In this document: positions 20,273 to 29,683 of the stretch, one piece after another
How the letters are laid out: every line of letters starts with the position of its first letter
Position numbering within the stretch: position 1 is the first letter of the stretch
From: Candidatus Heimdallarchaeota archaeon
GTDB taxonomy: Archaea > Asgardarchaeota > Heimdallarchaeia > Heimdallarchaeales > Heimdallarchaeaceae
DNA: 64,000 nt
Reading direction: 5' to 3'
Assembly: GCA_030603365.1 (NCBI GenBank)
Contig: JAUVXV010000010.1
Coordinates: 1 to 64,000, forward strand
The notes under the pieces: generated by a model
What the model saw: only the letters and a program-made list of their open reading frames with translations
The model's database searches: none
Told to the model about the DNA's origin: nothing
Position numbers and translations under genes: made by a program

Positions 20273-20539
20273 TTGATGAAGGGTACAATAACAGGAAAAT
20301 TGGTTATAGAAATAAAAGGGAAGGGTTCTCGTTCGGAAGGACCTGTGTACTGGATTATTCCTTCGGATGAATATAAAGATAGATGGGAGCAAATAATTGT
20401 CAGGAAAGAGGGTCTTTTGTGGCAAGAGGATCCTAATTTACATGGGTTTGTTGATCAAGAAGTAGAAATTTATGGAGATATAATAGAAACCCGAACATCA
20501 ATAACGATGGATTATATAGAAGTTAAAGAAAAAAACTAA
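20273..20539 (+). CDS. Hypothetical protein, 88 aa
   Basis: Compact ORF immediately after the DinB-like gene. Confidence 0.5.
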   Translation: MMKGTITGKLVIEIKGKGSRSEGPVYWIIPSDEYKDRWEQIIVRKEGLLWQEDPNLHGFVDQEVEIYGDIIETRTSITMDYIEVKEKN

Positions 20540-20603
20540 AAATAACAGGTTAAATGGACTTGTTCATTTTTTCTAGTAATAACCTACCTATTCATTTTTT
20601 CAT

Positions 20604-21455
20604 GTGGTTAACTATATAGATGTCCCTTGTAACGTAGTAAAGATGAGTAACTTAAGCTATAATGGGGTTAAGCTTATAGCTAGAGATGTAAAAAACCTTC
20701 AAGAATTAGAGAATGTTATAGGGGAAAAGATACCAGAAGTAAAGAGTGCTAGCATGTATAACTCGGGTTTCTCCAATAAAGAAGGTGTAGTTACTAAAAT
20801 AAGTTTACGTCAGAAGAAACTTAGGTATTTACCCGATAGTGTTTGTAATTTTACTGATTTGCAGGGATTATTTCTTAGAGACAACCTTCTAAAGGATCTA
20901 CCTAGTAGTATTAGAAATCTACATAGTTTAGAAGTGTTAGATGTTTTCAATAATCAAATTGAATCTCTTCCAGATAGTTTTGGAGAACTTAAGAAAGTAA
21001 GAAGTGTGGATCTATCTGTAAATCAAATTCATTATCTTCCAGAAAGCATTGGAAAACTAAAGGCGCTTTACAAATTTGGCCTTTACAACATTCAATTGAA
21101 AGCACTTCCCGAGAGTATTGGAGACATGATAAGCTTACAATCCCTTGGTGTATGGAAGAATCATTTAGAAGAACTTCCCGAATCTATAGGTAAGCTTAGT
21201 AATCTAGAAAAATTGTGGTTACAAGATAACAAACTTACAATATTACCTGATAGTATTGGGCAATTATCAAATCTAGTCGAATTGCAGATTTTCAACAATC
21301 CGATTAAAAAACTGCCAAACAACTTATCAAAATTACTAAAACTCCAGAAATTAGGTATTAATAGTAGAGATACAAAGAATCCTTGCAAGTTGAATGAACA
21401 ACTAGAAATATGGGTTGAACAACTTAAAACTAAAGGTTGTAAAGTACACTATTGA
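20604..21455 (+). CDS. Leucine-rich repeat protein
   Basis: Repeated LPxSIGxLxxLxxLxLxxNxL units. Confidence 0.9.
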   Translation: MVNYIDVPCNVVKMSNLSYNGVKLIARDVKNLQELENVIGEKIPEVKSASMYNSGFSNKEGVVTKISLRQKKLRYLPDSVCNFTDLQGLFLRDNLLKDLPSSIRNLHSLEVLDVFNNQIESLPDSFGELKKVRSVDLSVNQIHYLPESIGKLKALYKFGLYNIQLKALPESIGDMISLQSLGVWKNHLEELPESIGKLSNLEKLWLQDNKLTILPDSIGQLSNLVELQIFNNPIKKLPNNLSKLLKLQKLGINSRDTKNPCKLNEQLEIWVEQLKTKGCKVHY

Positions 21456-21518
21456 GCTTTTTAAAGCTGTGAAGAAACTTAATATTCTTAAAGAGATTAC
21501 TCCGATTTAGGTGATGTT

Positions 21519-21911
21519 TTGAGTAATGATCCGCAAACAGAAACTGAAGTAAGAGCATTTTTTGATGAATTTATTGAAGCTTATCCGAAAGATAACATAC
21601 AAAGATATCTTGATCTTTTCCTACAGAATGAGAATCTTGTAATGTTTGGAACAGGAGAAAAATGGTTGGGATGGGAAGATTACAAAGGAGCACCAGCAGA
21701 AGACAAGGTAAGACATGGAAAGATTTCTCTAACATTTGACTGGTTAAAAGTAAACTCTCAAGGACCAGTTGCCTGGATTGCTGCTGAAATTAAAGTGAAT
21801 ATTGAAGTTGAAGGTGAATTGAGAGGTATTCCTGCCAGAATAACTGGTGTTGTAAAGAAAATTGAAAACAAATGGAAAATTGTTCAAGGACACATCTCGG
21901 TATCTGGATAG
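21519..21911 (+). CDS. SnoaL/NTF2-like domain protein
   Basis: TEVRAFFDEFIEAYPKDNIQRYLDLFLQNENLVMFGTG...W...GRWKIVQGHIS-like pattern. Confidence 0.6.
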   Translation: MSNDPQTETEVRAFFDEFIEAYPKDNIQRYLDLFLQNENLVMFGTGEKWLGWEDYKGAPAEDKVRHGKISLTFDWLKVNSQGPVAWIAAEIKVNIEVEGELRGIPARITGVVKKIENKWKIVQGHISVSG

Positions 21912-22059
21912 AAAATTATTCCAAGATTGATCCAGTTCTATTAAATTTGGAAATTGGGGAGATGTAAGGCAAGCACTCCCTTTCAATAAGGTCCACTAAA
22001 CAACAAGCTTATGAGATTTATCAATAGTTTTTTTCCTTTCATTATAATGAAAAAAACTT

Positions 22060-23895
22060 ATGAGGGGTGTAACCTTAACATATACGGTAAAATTGAAAGT
22101 AAAATTATTCTTTTTTCTTTTATTTCTCATTTTTCCTGTAATTCATAGTCAAAATTTAACAAGTGGTATTCAAGCACTTGATTTAGAAAAGGAAGAACAA
22201 ATTATTCTAAACTATAAATCAAGTATAAAGCAAAAAGAATATATTGTCAATTATATCACCCACCCAACTATAGAGATTAAGTCCGACCTTGATTTTGGAA
22301 ATTATAGTTCTACAGGGATAGGTACCCATTATGATCCTTTTATAATTGAGAACTACAATATTACCACAACCAATGATACCGCTATTACTGTTGAAAGTAC
22401 TTCTAGATATTTTGTAATAAGAAACTGCTTACTAAGCGCAAAGATTCATGGTATATACTTGTACAACATCAGTTTTGGAACAAGTTTACTTGAAAACAAT
22501 AACTGTTCATTGAATAATGGTAATGGAATTTGGGGAAAATTCGCACATGGAGCAAAGTTTGTTAACAATACATGCTCAAATAACAGATTTTCGGGGATTC
22601 TTCTAAAAGAATGTAATAATGTAACCTTTAGCGAAAACTACTGTAAATTCAATCCTAGAGGAGGAATCATTTTAGATGATTGTTTGAATTCAGAAGTCGA
22701 AGATAATATAGTTATTAGGAATAGCTTTGTAGCAGGTATAAGACTACACTATTCCAATGGATCCAAAATAGTAAACAATGTTTGTATCAATAACGAGGTG
22801 GCAGGAATACTATGTGGCAGTTCAGATAATTCAATTATTAAAAACAATTACGTTTACAATGACAATGGCTGGGGAGGAATAGGTGTATCTGATTCATTAT
22901 CAGTTGTGATTTTAAATAATACTTCAAGTTCGGATAGAAAAGCTCTTTCAATTACCAGATCACCATACTCAAGTATTATCTCAAATACATTTCTCCTAAC
23001 TGGTATGGACATTGTTGAACCTCAAGATAAAACAAATTATCTTCTTTATACAGTCGAAGATAATACTGTAAATGGTAAGAAACTTGGTTTTTTTACTCAA
23101 ACTAGTAGAATGACCATAGATGAACCCTGTTATGGTCAGCTTATGTTTATTGATTGTCAGAAAATCACAGTAAAAAATCAAAGAAGTGAGGAAGGATTTC
23201 TAGGAATTTCTCTACATAATTGTATTTCAATAAAAATTAAGGATTCACAGATAACCAATAGTGATGCCGACATCAAAACTTGGGGAATTAGGGTTTATGA
23301 TTCTGAAGATATTGAAATAACAAATTGTATTTGTAGTAATGGGAGAGGTATTTATCTTGAGAACACACTGAATTCTTTGATCAAATCTAATCTATGTCAG
23401 GATGGTCCTGTCTATGGTATTAGTTTAGAATATTCTGAAAATTGTGAAATTGTGAATAATACTTGTATTTACAACAATTTTGGTGGAATTGAAATTAAAT
23501 GGTCAAAATACTGCGAGATAACCTACAATCGCATAGAACAAAATGGTTTTACTGAATTTGATGATTTTGGTTTAGAACTCTCTGGTTCTAATAACACATT
23601 ACATCACAACATATTTATCGCCAATGATTTCAATGGAACAGTTAATGCAATTGATGAGGGTTCTGCTAATATATGGTTTGATGAGAAATCTCTAGAGGGG
23701 AATTTCTGGGACACGTGGTCTGGAGATGGAGTATACAATATTTCTGGATCAGCGAATTCAATAGACCCCTATCCGCTCTCAGAAATTCCTGTTTATACTG
23801 AATCAGATTATTTTGCACTATATTTCTCCATTATTCTTATAGTTCCAATAATCACTTTCGCTATAATCAAATTAGTCTCAAAGAGGAAAAATTAA
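22060..23895 (+). CDS. NosD-like right-handed beta-helix surface protein, C-terminal TM
   Basis: N-N-x-C/xxNxGI beta-helix coils; hydrophobic C-terminus with KRKN. Confidence 0.8.
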   Translation: MRGVTLTYTVKLKVKLFFFLLFLIFPVIHSQNLTSGIQALDLEKEEQIILNYKSSIKQKEYIVNYITHPTIEIKSDLDFGNYSSTGIGTHYDPFIIENYNITTTNDTAITVESTSRYFVIRNCLLSAKIHGIYLYNISFGTSLLENNNCSLNNGNGIWGKFAHGAKFVNNTCSNNRFSGILLKECNNVTFSENYCKFNPRGGIILDDCLNSEVEDNIVIRNSFVAGIRLHYSNGSKIVNNVCINNEVAGILCGSSDNSIIKNNYVYNDNGWGGIGVSDSLSVVILNNTSSSDRKALSITRSPYSSIISNTFLLTGMDIVEPQDKTNYLLYTVEDNTVNGKKLGFFTQTSRMTIDEPCYGQLMFIDCQKITVKNQRSEEGFLGISLHNCISIKIKDSQITNSDADIKTWGIRVYDSEDIEITNCICSNGRGIYLENTLNSLIKSNLCQDGPVYGISLEYSENCEIVNNTCIYNNFGGIEIKWSKYCEITYNRIEQNGFTEFDDFGLELSGSNNTLHHNIFIANDFNGTVNAIDEGSANIWFDEKSLEGNFWDTWSGDGVYNISGSANSIDPYPLSEIPVYTESDYFALYFSIILIVPIITFAIIKLVSKRKN

Positions 23896-23970
23896 ACAGC
23901 GAGGTTATTTTCTCTTGACTATGAAAAAGCGATTTACTTATACTGAAAAAATTTTTCAATGCGTGTATGA

Positions 23971-24930
23971 ATGTTAACAATGATGAGAGAGAAACAAAAG
24001 CAAGATATCGAAATGTTTCTAGAGAAAGCTCAGGAGTTCTACTATAATGGAAATTTAAAGAAATCTATTGATCTGTTAGAAAAAGGAGAACCAATTGTCC
24101 ACAGTGAAGGATTTGAAGATTATCTCAAAATACAGTTTTATTTATTATACTGTGAGGTTCTTGTAGTAGCGATTTTCATGGAAAATAGTAGTTTCGAAAA
24201 AGCTATAGAAAAACTGCAATTTTGTGAGAAGCTAATACAAAACGGGAAATCGATAGAAAGCGCTAGAGCAAAATTGCAATATGCAATAGCTTGGGATTAT
24301 AAAGCAGCTTCAACTTCTGAAGAAAAAGAAGAGAATCTAAATAAAGCGGTTGAATATATTAAAGAAGCGATTGAAATACTAGAAATAGTTAAGAGTCCTA
24401 AGTATTTAAGTATGGCATATTTCTACTGTGGTTTGTTTTTTGAGAGAAGAAATCAACTTGAAGAAGCAAGTAAATGGTATAACAATTCATACCATCTAGC
24501 CAAGAATACGAATAACCCAATAGAGATGTCTTTTTCAAGCAGACATTTAGGTTTCTTAGAAATGAGGAATGAAGAACTAGAAAATGCGAAAAGATATTTA
24601 GTAGAGTCTTTGAAACTTAGGGAAGATTCAGGATTTCAAATCGGAATTCCTTTCTCAATACTCAGTCTTGGTGACGTACATGTTCGAATGAAAGATTATC
24701 AGAAGGCAATGGAATTCTATAAAACGGGGTATGAAGCCGCACTAAAGATCGGAATCAAAATTGCACAGGCTATGGGAGCAATTTCTATAGGTAGAACGTT
24801 CATAAGATTAAAACAGGCTGATGATGCAGTACCATATTTAGAGAAAGGAATCGAATTAGCTACACAAATGAAAAATACAGGTTTATTATCTTTAGCAAAA
24901 GAAACCCTAGAAACAAGAAGTGTTGAATAA
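23971..24930 (+). CDS. TPR-repeat protein
   Basis: Repeated helical pairs such as AMEFYKTGYEAALKIG, AVPYLEKGIELATQ. Confidence 0.8.
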   Translation: MLTMMREKQKQDIEMFLEKAQEFYYNGNLKKSIDLLEKGEPIVHSEGFEDYLKIQFYLLYCEVLVVAIFMENSSFEKAIEKLQFCEKLIQNGKSIESARAKLQYAIAWDYKAASTSEEKEENLNKAVEYIKEAIEILEIVKSPKYLSMAYFYCGLFFERRNQLEEASKWYNNSYHLAKNTNNPIEMSFSSRHLGFLEMRNEELENAKRYLVESLKLREDSGFQIGIPFSILSLGDVHVRMKDYQKAMEFYKTGYEAALKIGIKIAQAMGAISIGRTFIRLKQADDAVPYLEKGIELATQMKNTGLLSLAKETLETRSVE

Positions 24931-25003
24931 TCTATAGCATTATAGAAATTAGTCTTTAATATTATTAAGCTCTTTTTCAACTCTTCTAATCATTCTGCGA
25001 AGA

Positions 25004-26137
25004 TTATAGAGGGGAGGATGAAAGGGGATACATGTCCACTGAACCTGCATCACCATCTATTATGTAATTTCCTACCCCTAGGTAGTCTGACCAAAAATTG
25101 CCTAGAAGATTTACTGCATCATACCAGGTATTTGTATTTTCTATCCACCCATCATAAGCTTGAGATATTCCTCCTAAATAATTATCAATAAAAGCATTCA
25201 GATAAACTACATTGAGATAACATTCTATTGGTAACAGCAAACCATATTCCTCACAGTCCTGAAAGAGATTGAATTTGAATACTGAAAAAGAGGTGTGATA
25301 GACCAGTGCACCAAGATGTACGTGATCAATAGTATTGTTACAAATAGTTAGATTCAAACAATCCCAAAGTCTGAAACCTCTTCCTTCAAACTCATACAAT
25401 GGCGCATTATTTTGAAGAGTGTTGTTGAAAATATAACCATAACTTGTATTGTCCAAGTTTATGAGGTCGTTATCACATAATTGAATAAGATTATTGGAAA
25501 TAGTGTAGTTCGAAACCTCATGAAATTGTATGCCAAAAATAGTTTTAGAGATGAAACTATCAATACAGGTGATCAGTGATGAGTGAGTAACCTCAATTCC
25601 AGTATTGAATGATTGAATATTGTTTTCTATAAGAGTGCAGTTCTCTGAGGATGTAATCAAAATAGCATCTAATCCTGCTGAAGTTATGACATTTTCCTTG
25701 ATCAGAATGTTTTGTGAATCTGTTATTTTTATTCCTTCATAAGGTCCTACTTCCGGCCAAGAACCTTCTGTAATCTCGTTGTTGATTATTTTCGCATAAT
25801 CACTTCTTATATCATTTAATACTATACCAATATGGAATTCCGATATAGAACAATTACTAATTACAAAGTTCTTTGTAACATTCTGAACTATTATACCAAT
25901 ATACTTGCCATTAAAATCATAGTCAGCAATTAGATATGGATCTTCGATTGATCCTGAACCACTAAAATCATAATTCAAGAAGTCGTCATCAGAATAAATT
26001 TCAATACCATATTCTATCGTTCCAAAAAGTGAGAGGAACATATTCCAAAGGAAATAACCTACTACTGAAACTATTATCACCGTTACAATAATAATAGAAA
26101 TAACAATTACCATTCTCTTACTCCCTATTGGAGACAT
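25004..26137 (-). CDS. NosD-like right-handed beta-helix protein with N-terminal TM
   Basis: FVISNCSISEFHIGI...IINNEI...NNIQSFNTGIEV coils; N-terminal hydrophobic segment. Confidence 0.75.
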   Translation of the reverse strand: MSPIGSKRMVIVISIIIVTVIIVSVVGYFLWNMFLSLFGTIEYGIEIYSDDDFLNYDFSGSGSIEDPYLIADYDFNGKYIGIIVQNVTKNFVISNCSISEFHIGIVLNDIRSDYAKIINNEITEGSWPEVGPYEGIKITDSQNILIKENVITSAGLDAILITSSENCTLIENNIQSFNTGIEVTHSSLITCIDSFISKTIFGIQFHEVSNYTISNNLIQLCDNDLINLDNTSYGYIFNNTLQNNAPLYEFEGRGFRLWDCLNLTICNNTIDHVHLGALVYHTSFSVFKFNLFQDCEEYGLLLPIECYLNVVYLNAFIDNYLGGISQAYDGWIENTNTWYDAVNLLGNFWSDYLGVGNYIIDGDAGSVDMYPLSSSPL

Positions 26138-26235
26138 AACAAAGCACCATCTAGTGTTATAGGCGTTGCTCTATTTAAACAGTTTCAATTTCTACACTAG
26201 AGACAAAAAGCAAGGTTATCTGATTGGAAAGAGCT

Positions 26236-26769
26236 TTATTTACTCTCATTATCATGTAAAATTTTTTCTTCTACTTCTATTTCTTCTTTCTTTTTATTAG
26301 TAGTGATAAAGAAATAATATAACGCTAAGAAACAAGTAATCGTTGTTAAAGAAATGTAAATAGGGTTTCGATTTTTTAACACACTGAGCTTTAAATGAAA
26401 AGACACTGCAAAGCCAGCATCTGTTAATTCCAATGAGTTAATCTCTCCAGCATATATCAAATAGTCTGAAGGACCAGTCAGTGTTTCAGTGAAATTTGAA
26501 TTTATAGTTACTGTAACTCTTCCTTCCAAATCAGGAATATACAATGAAGACATATTAGATATAGAGATTTTGAATATTTTATGTCGAGTAGTATTGAAAA
26601 CAGCTTCAGTATATGTTATTCCTGCTAATATCTGAACTTCTTCGTCACCTTCTACTAGAAGAATCTCATCTGGGAAATAATATTTGAAAGAAATACTAAC
26701 TAAAGCTAAAGCTAGTATTGATGTAACGAGCAAATAAAACGCAATAGATTCGTGTTTTTTAGATGCCAT
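26236..26769 (-). CDS. Hypothetical membrane protein (two TM segments)
   Basis: N- and C-terminal hydrophobic segments flanking an extracellular beta-rich region. Confidence 0.5.
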   Translation of the reverse strand: MASKKHESIAFYLLVTSILALALVSISFKYYFPDEILLVEGDEEVQILAGITYTEAVFNTTRHKIFKISISNMSSLYIPDLEGRVTVTINSNFTETLTGPSDYLIYAGEINSLELTDAGFAVSFHLKLSVLKNRNPIYISLTTITCFLALYYFFITTNKKKEEIEVEEKILHDNESK

Positions 26770-26844
26770 CTCTTTACCTCGTTGTGATAGTGTAGAATAT
26801 AAAACTTAAAAATATATTTGTTCAAAGATTAGATAGATTAGAAA

Positions 26845-27678
26845 ATGCTTATCGATTCCTTTGAAGCTAAAAGAATTTTAGAAGCCTTTGATGCAGGAAG
26901 AGATTCAATTTTAGCCTTCTTTGATTTACGTTTTACACAAGAGGAAGTAAGATTCAGACAAGGGAAGATTGTAATAGGGGACATCAGGTACAACCCAGAG
27001 GTATTAAGAAAGATTGCTAAAAATCCTGCTGTCTTTTTAGTGGAAGAAACACCAAGAATAGTAGCGTTCTTTGATCAAGGCTATTATAAGTTAGAACCAA
27101 TAGAAAATACTGCGCCTACCATAGAGATAGATGGTATTAGGATGCATAGAACCAAACATCTTACCCCTTTAGAAGATGCTAGGAATAAAATAAAGATAGT
27201 AGGGATTTCTGAAAATGAGGAAGTTCTAGATATTTGTACAGGGCTAGGATATACCGCCATAGAAGCTCATAGAAAAAAAGCTGTAGTTACTACTATCGAA
27301 AAAGACCCTAATGTTCTGGAGATAGCAGAATACAATCCATATTCAAGAGATCTGTTTAAGTGTGTTGAGAAGGAAGAGATAAGGCTTATTGTTGAAGATG
27401 CTACTGTTGCAATAAAATCATTTGAAGCTGATTCATTCGATGTGGTTCTTCATGACCCCCCAAGATTTGCTCTGGCTGGAGAGCTTTACTCTGAGAGTTT
27501 TTATAGAGAGTTGTATAGAGTTCTTAGAGATGGAGGAAGGATATTACATTACGTAGGTAAACCTGGATCAAAATATAGAGGTAAAGATTTCATAAGTGGA
27601 ATTCAACGAAGGTTAAACGATAGTGGTTTTCGAACTAAGAGAACAGAAGATAATGAGAGTGTTCTCGCATATAAGTGA
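26845..27678 (+). CDS. Predicted archaeal SAM-dependent methyltransferase (COG2521-like)
   Basis: VLDICTGLGYTAIEA, TTIEKDPNVLEIA, VVLHDPPRF. Confidence 0.75.
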   Translation: MLIDSFEAKRILEAFDAGRDSILAFFDLRFTQEEVRFRQGKIVIGDIRYNPEVLRKIAKNPAVFLVEETPRIVAFFDQGYYKLEPIENTAPTIEIDGIRMHRTKHLTPLEDARNKIKIVGISENEEVLDICTGLGYTAIEAHRKKAVVTTIEKDPNVLEIAEYNPYSRDLFKCVEKEEIRLIVEDATVAIKSFEADSFDVVLHDPPRFALAGELYSESFYRELYRVLRDGGRILHYVGKPGSKYRGKDFISGIQRRLNDSGFRTKRTEDNESVLAYK

Positions 27679-27719
27679 AGCAATGCAATTTATTAAGTAG
27701 TTTTTTTAAGCGTGTATTA

Positions 27720-28370
27720 ATGCAAAAGGAACTGTATCTAACAGAAGATAATCAGCATCAAAAGATTACTTCATGGATGAAAGAATGCAAGTTAATGAGA
27801 AAGTATGTTGCATATGAATTAGATTCGTCTAAAGCAGCATTATTAGTTCTAGACATGCAAAACTTCTTTCTAGATGAAAATAATCATGCGTTTATTCCTA
27901 CAGCTAAGAATATTATCCCCAATATTCAGAAACTAATCAAATATTTCGATAAGAAAAGTAGACCCATTATTTTTACTCAACATATTGATACTGAAGGACC
28001 CAAGGAGATGATGACAAAATGGTGGAGAGATTCCATAGTTGCTGGAAGTGAAGATTCAAATATTATCCCCCAGCTTTTCACAAATCTTGGAGAAATGGTC
28101 ACTAAAAGTAGATATAGTGCATTTGAAAAAACTGATTTAGAATCAAAATTAAGAGAAAAAGGCGTTGAACAGCTTATTATTACTGGAATAATGTCTCATT
28201 TATGTTGTGAGACAACAGCTAGAGATGCTTTTATGAAAGATTTTGAAGTATTCTTTGTTGCAGATGCCAACGCCACATACACCGAAGAACTACATATAGG
28301 AACATTAAAAGCAATATCTCACGGATTTGGTACTTGTATCCCAACTGAGGGAATTGTAAATGACAGATGA
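27720..28370 (+). CDS. Isochorismatase-family (cysteine) hydrolase
   Basis: LLVLDMQNFF, KSRYSAF, ITGIMSHLCCETTARDAF. Confidence 0.85.
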   Translation: MQKELYLTEDNQHQKITSWMKECKLMRKYVAYELDSSKAALLVLDMQNFFLDENNHAFIPTAKNIIPNIQKLIKYFDKKSRPIIFTQHIDTEGPKEMMTKWWRDSIVAGSEDSNIIPQLFTNLGEMVTKSRYSAFEKTDLESKLREKGVEQLIITGIMSHLCCETTARDAFMKDFEVFFVADANATYTEELHIGTLKAISHGFGTCIPTEGIVNDR

Positions 28371-29289
28371 AATCTATACTGATGTAGCAATAGTGGGAGG
28401 AGGTCCTGCGTGTTGTACAGCTGCAATACAGCTGGTTAGAAATGGTATAGAAATCAAATTAATTTCTGATGATATAGGAGGAAAAATCAGGAATGCTAAT
28501 TTAATTGAAAATCTACTTGGATTTCCTAAAGGAATCAGTGGAGAAGACTATGTGAGAATTCTCAAAAATCAGTATACTGAATTCAAGATTCCTATGATCA
28601 AAGGTATTGCTGAAGAGATTAAGACATTCAGAGAGAGATTCATAATAAGAACTGCTAAGAAAAAAATTGTTTGTAATCACACAATTGTTGGAACAGGGTC
28701 TATACCAATAAGAATGGGAATAGCGAATGAAGAAGAAGCATTCAAAAAGAAAAACCTCTATTATGAAAACTACAATGCTCGTAAGAATGTTAAAGGGAAA
28801 AGTGTGCTCATTATTGGAAGTGGAGATATTGCTTATGACTATGCAATGAATCTTAAAGAAACAGCTAATCACATTTCTATTGTACAAAGAACAAAAAGGA
28901 CTAAGAGTATACCTATTTTACAGGAAAGAGTTTCAAGACAAACGAACATCAGTGTACTCACAAACATTGTTCCAGAAAAAATCAAATTTGAACATAAAAA
29001 AATAATCTTAACAGGAAGAAGAGATGACAAAATCATTCCTTTAATGGCAGATACAATTTTAGTAGCAATTGGCAGAGAACCTAATATAGGCATGTTGTCA
29101 CCAGAATTATTAGCAGCATATGAAAAAGAAGAAGATATACCAAATATCTACTACATTGGAGATGTAAAAAAGGGAAACTACAGACAAGTATCTATAGCTA
29201 TGGGAGATGGGATGAACGCAGCGATGGAAATAGTAAAAAAGACAACTGCAGAGGAAGGTAACTACGGAATCAGAAGAGAGATATGGTAA
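28360..29289 (+). CDS. Thioredoxin-reductase-like FAD/NAD(P) oxidoreductase lacking an evident CxxC
   Basis: VAIVGGGPACCTAAIQL, VLIIGSGDIAYDYA, YYIGDVKKG; overlaps the isochorismatase gene. Confidence 0.8.
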   Translation: MTDEIYTDVAIVGGGPACCTAAIQLVRNGIEIKLISDDIGGKIRNANLIENLLGFPKGISGEDYVRILKNQYTEFKIPMIKGIAEEIKTFRERFIIRTAKKKIVCNHTIVGTGSIPIRMGIANEEEAFKKKNLYYENYNARKNVKGKSVLIIGSGDIAYDYAMNLKETANHISIVQRTKRTKSIPILQERVSRQTNISVLTNIVPEKIKFEHKKIILTGRRDDKIIPLMADTILVAIGREPNIGMLSPELLAAYEKEEDIPNIYYIGDVKKGNYRQVSIAMGDGMNAAMEIVKKTTAEEGNYGIRREIW

Positions 29290-29391
29290 CTAAGAGTTAA
29301 CTAAATCATTCAGTTTTAAGTCTTGTACTTAATTTTTTTGTAAATAACCTCTTTTGATATGAAGATAAAAAAAAGGAAGAGGAGATAACAT

Positions 29392-29562
29392 ATGGAATTA
29401 CTAGGGAAGTATGAGTTAGTTTCTCCTTCAGAACCCAAAGATTCTCAATTAGATCCTTTCGGGACTCCTCCTAAACTGGCGTGGCTTCGGGTTGGCATTG
29501 TATCATTTTTGATAGATGAAAAAAGGTTTTCATACAATCATTACCAGCCTCTGGAACAGTAA
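29392..29562 (+). CDS. Short ORF, possibly a truncated gene remnant beside the TnpB element
   Basis: ATG preceded by ggaagaggagata; 56-aa reading MELLGKYELVSPSEPKDSQLDPFGTPPKLAWLRVG... Confidence 0.3.
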   Translation: MELLGKYELVSPSEPKDSQLDPFGTPPKLAWLRVGIVSFLIDEKRFSYNHYQPLEQ

Positions 29563-29683
29563 ACTGTTCAAAGGATTCATCTCCTAATAAAGGGCACTCA
29601 TTATCGAATCAGTCAAATCAAAGAGACGACAGATTCTCGACCTCGCACATCGAATTTAGCAAAACGATGTATTCTATACAGAA

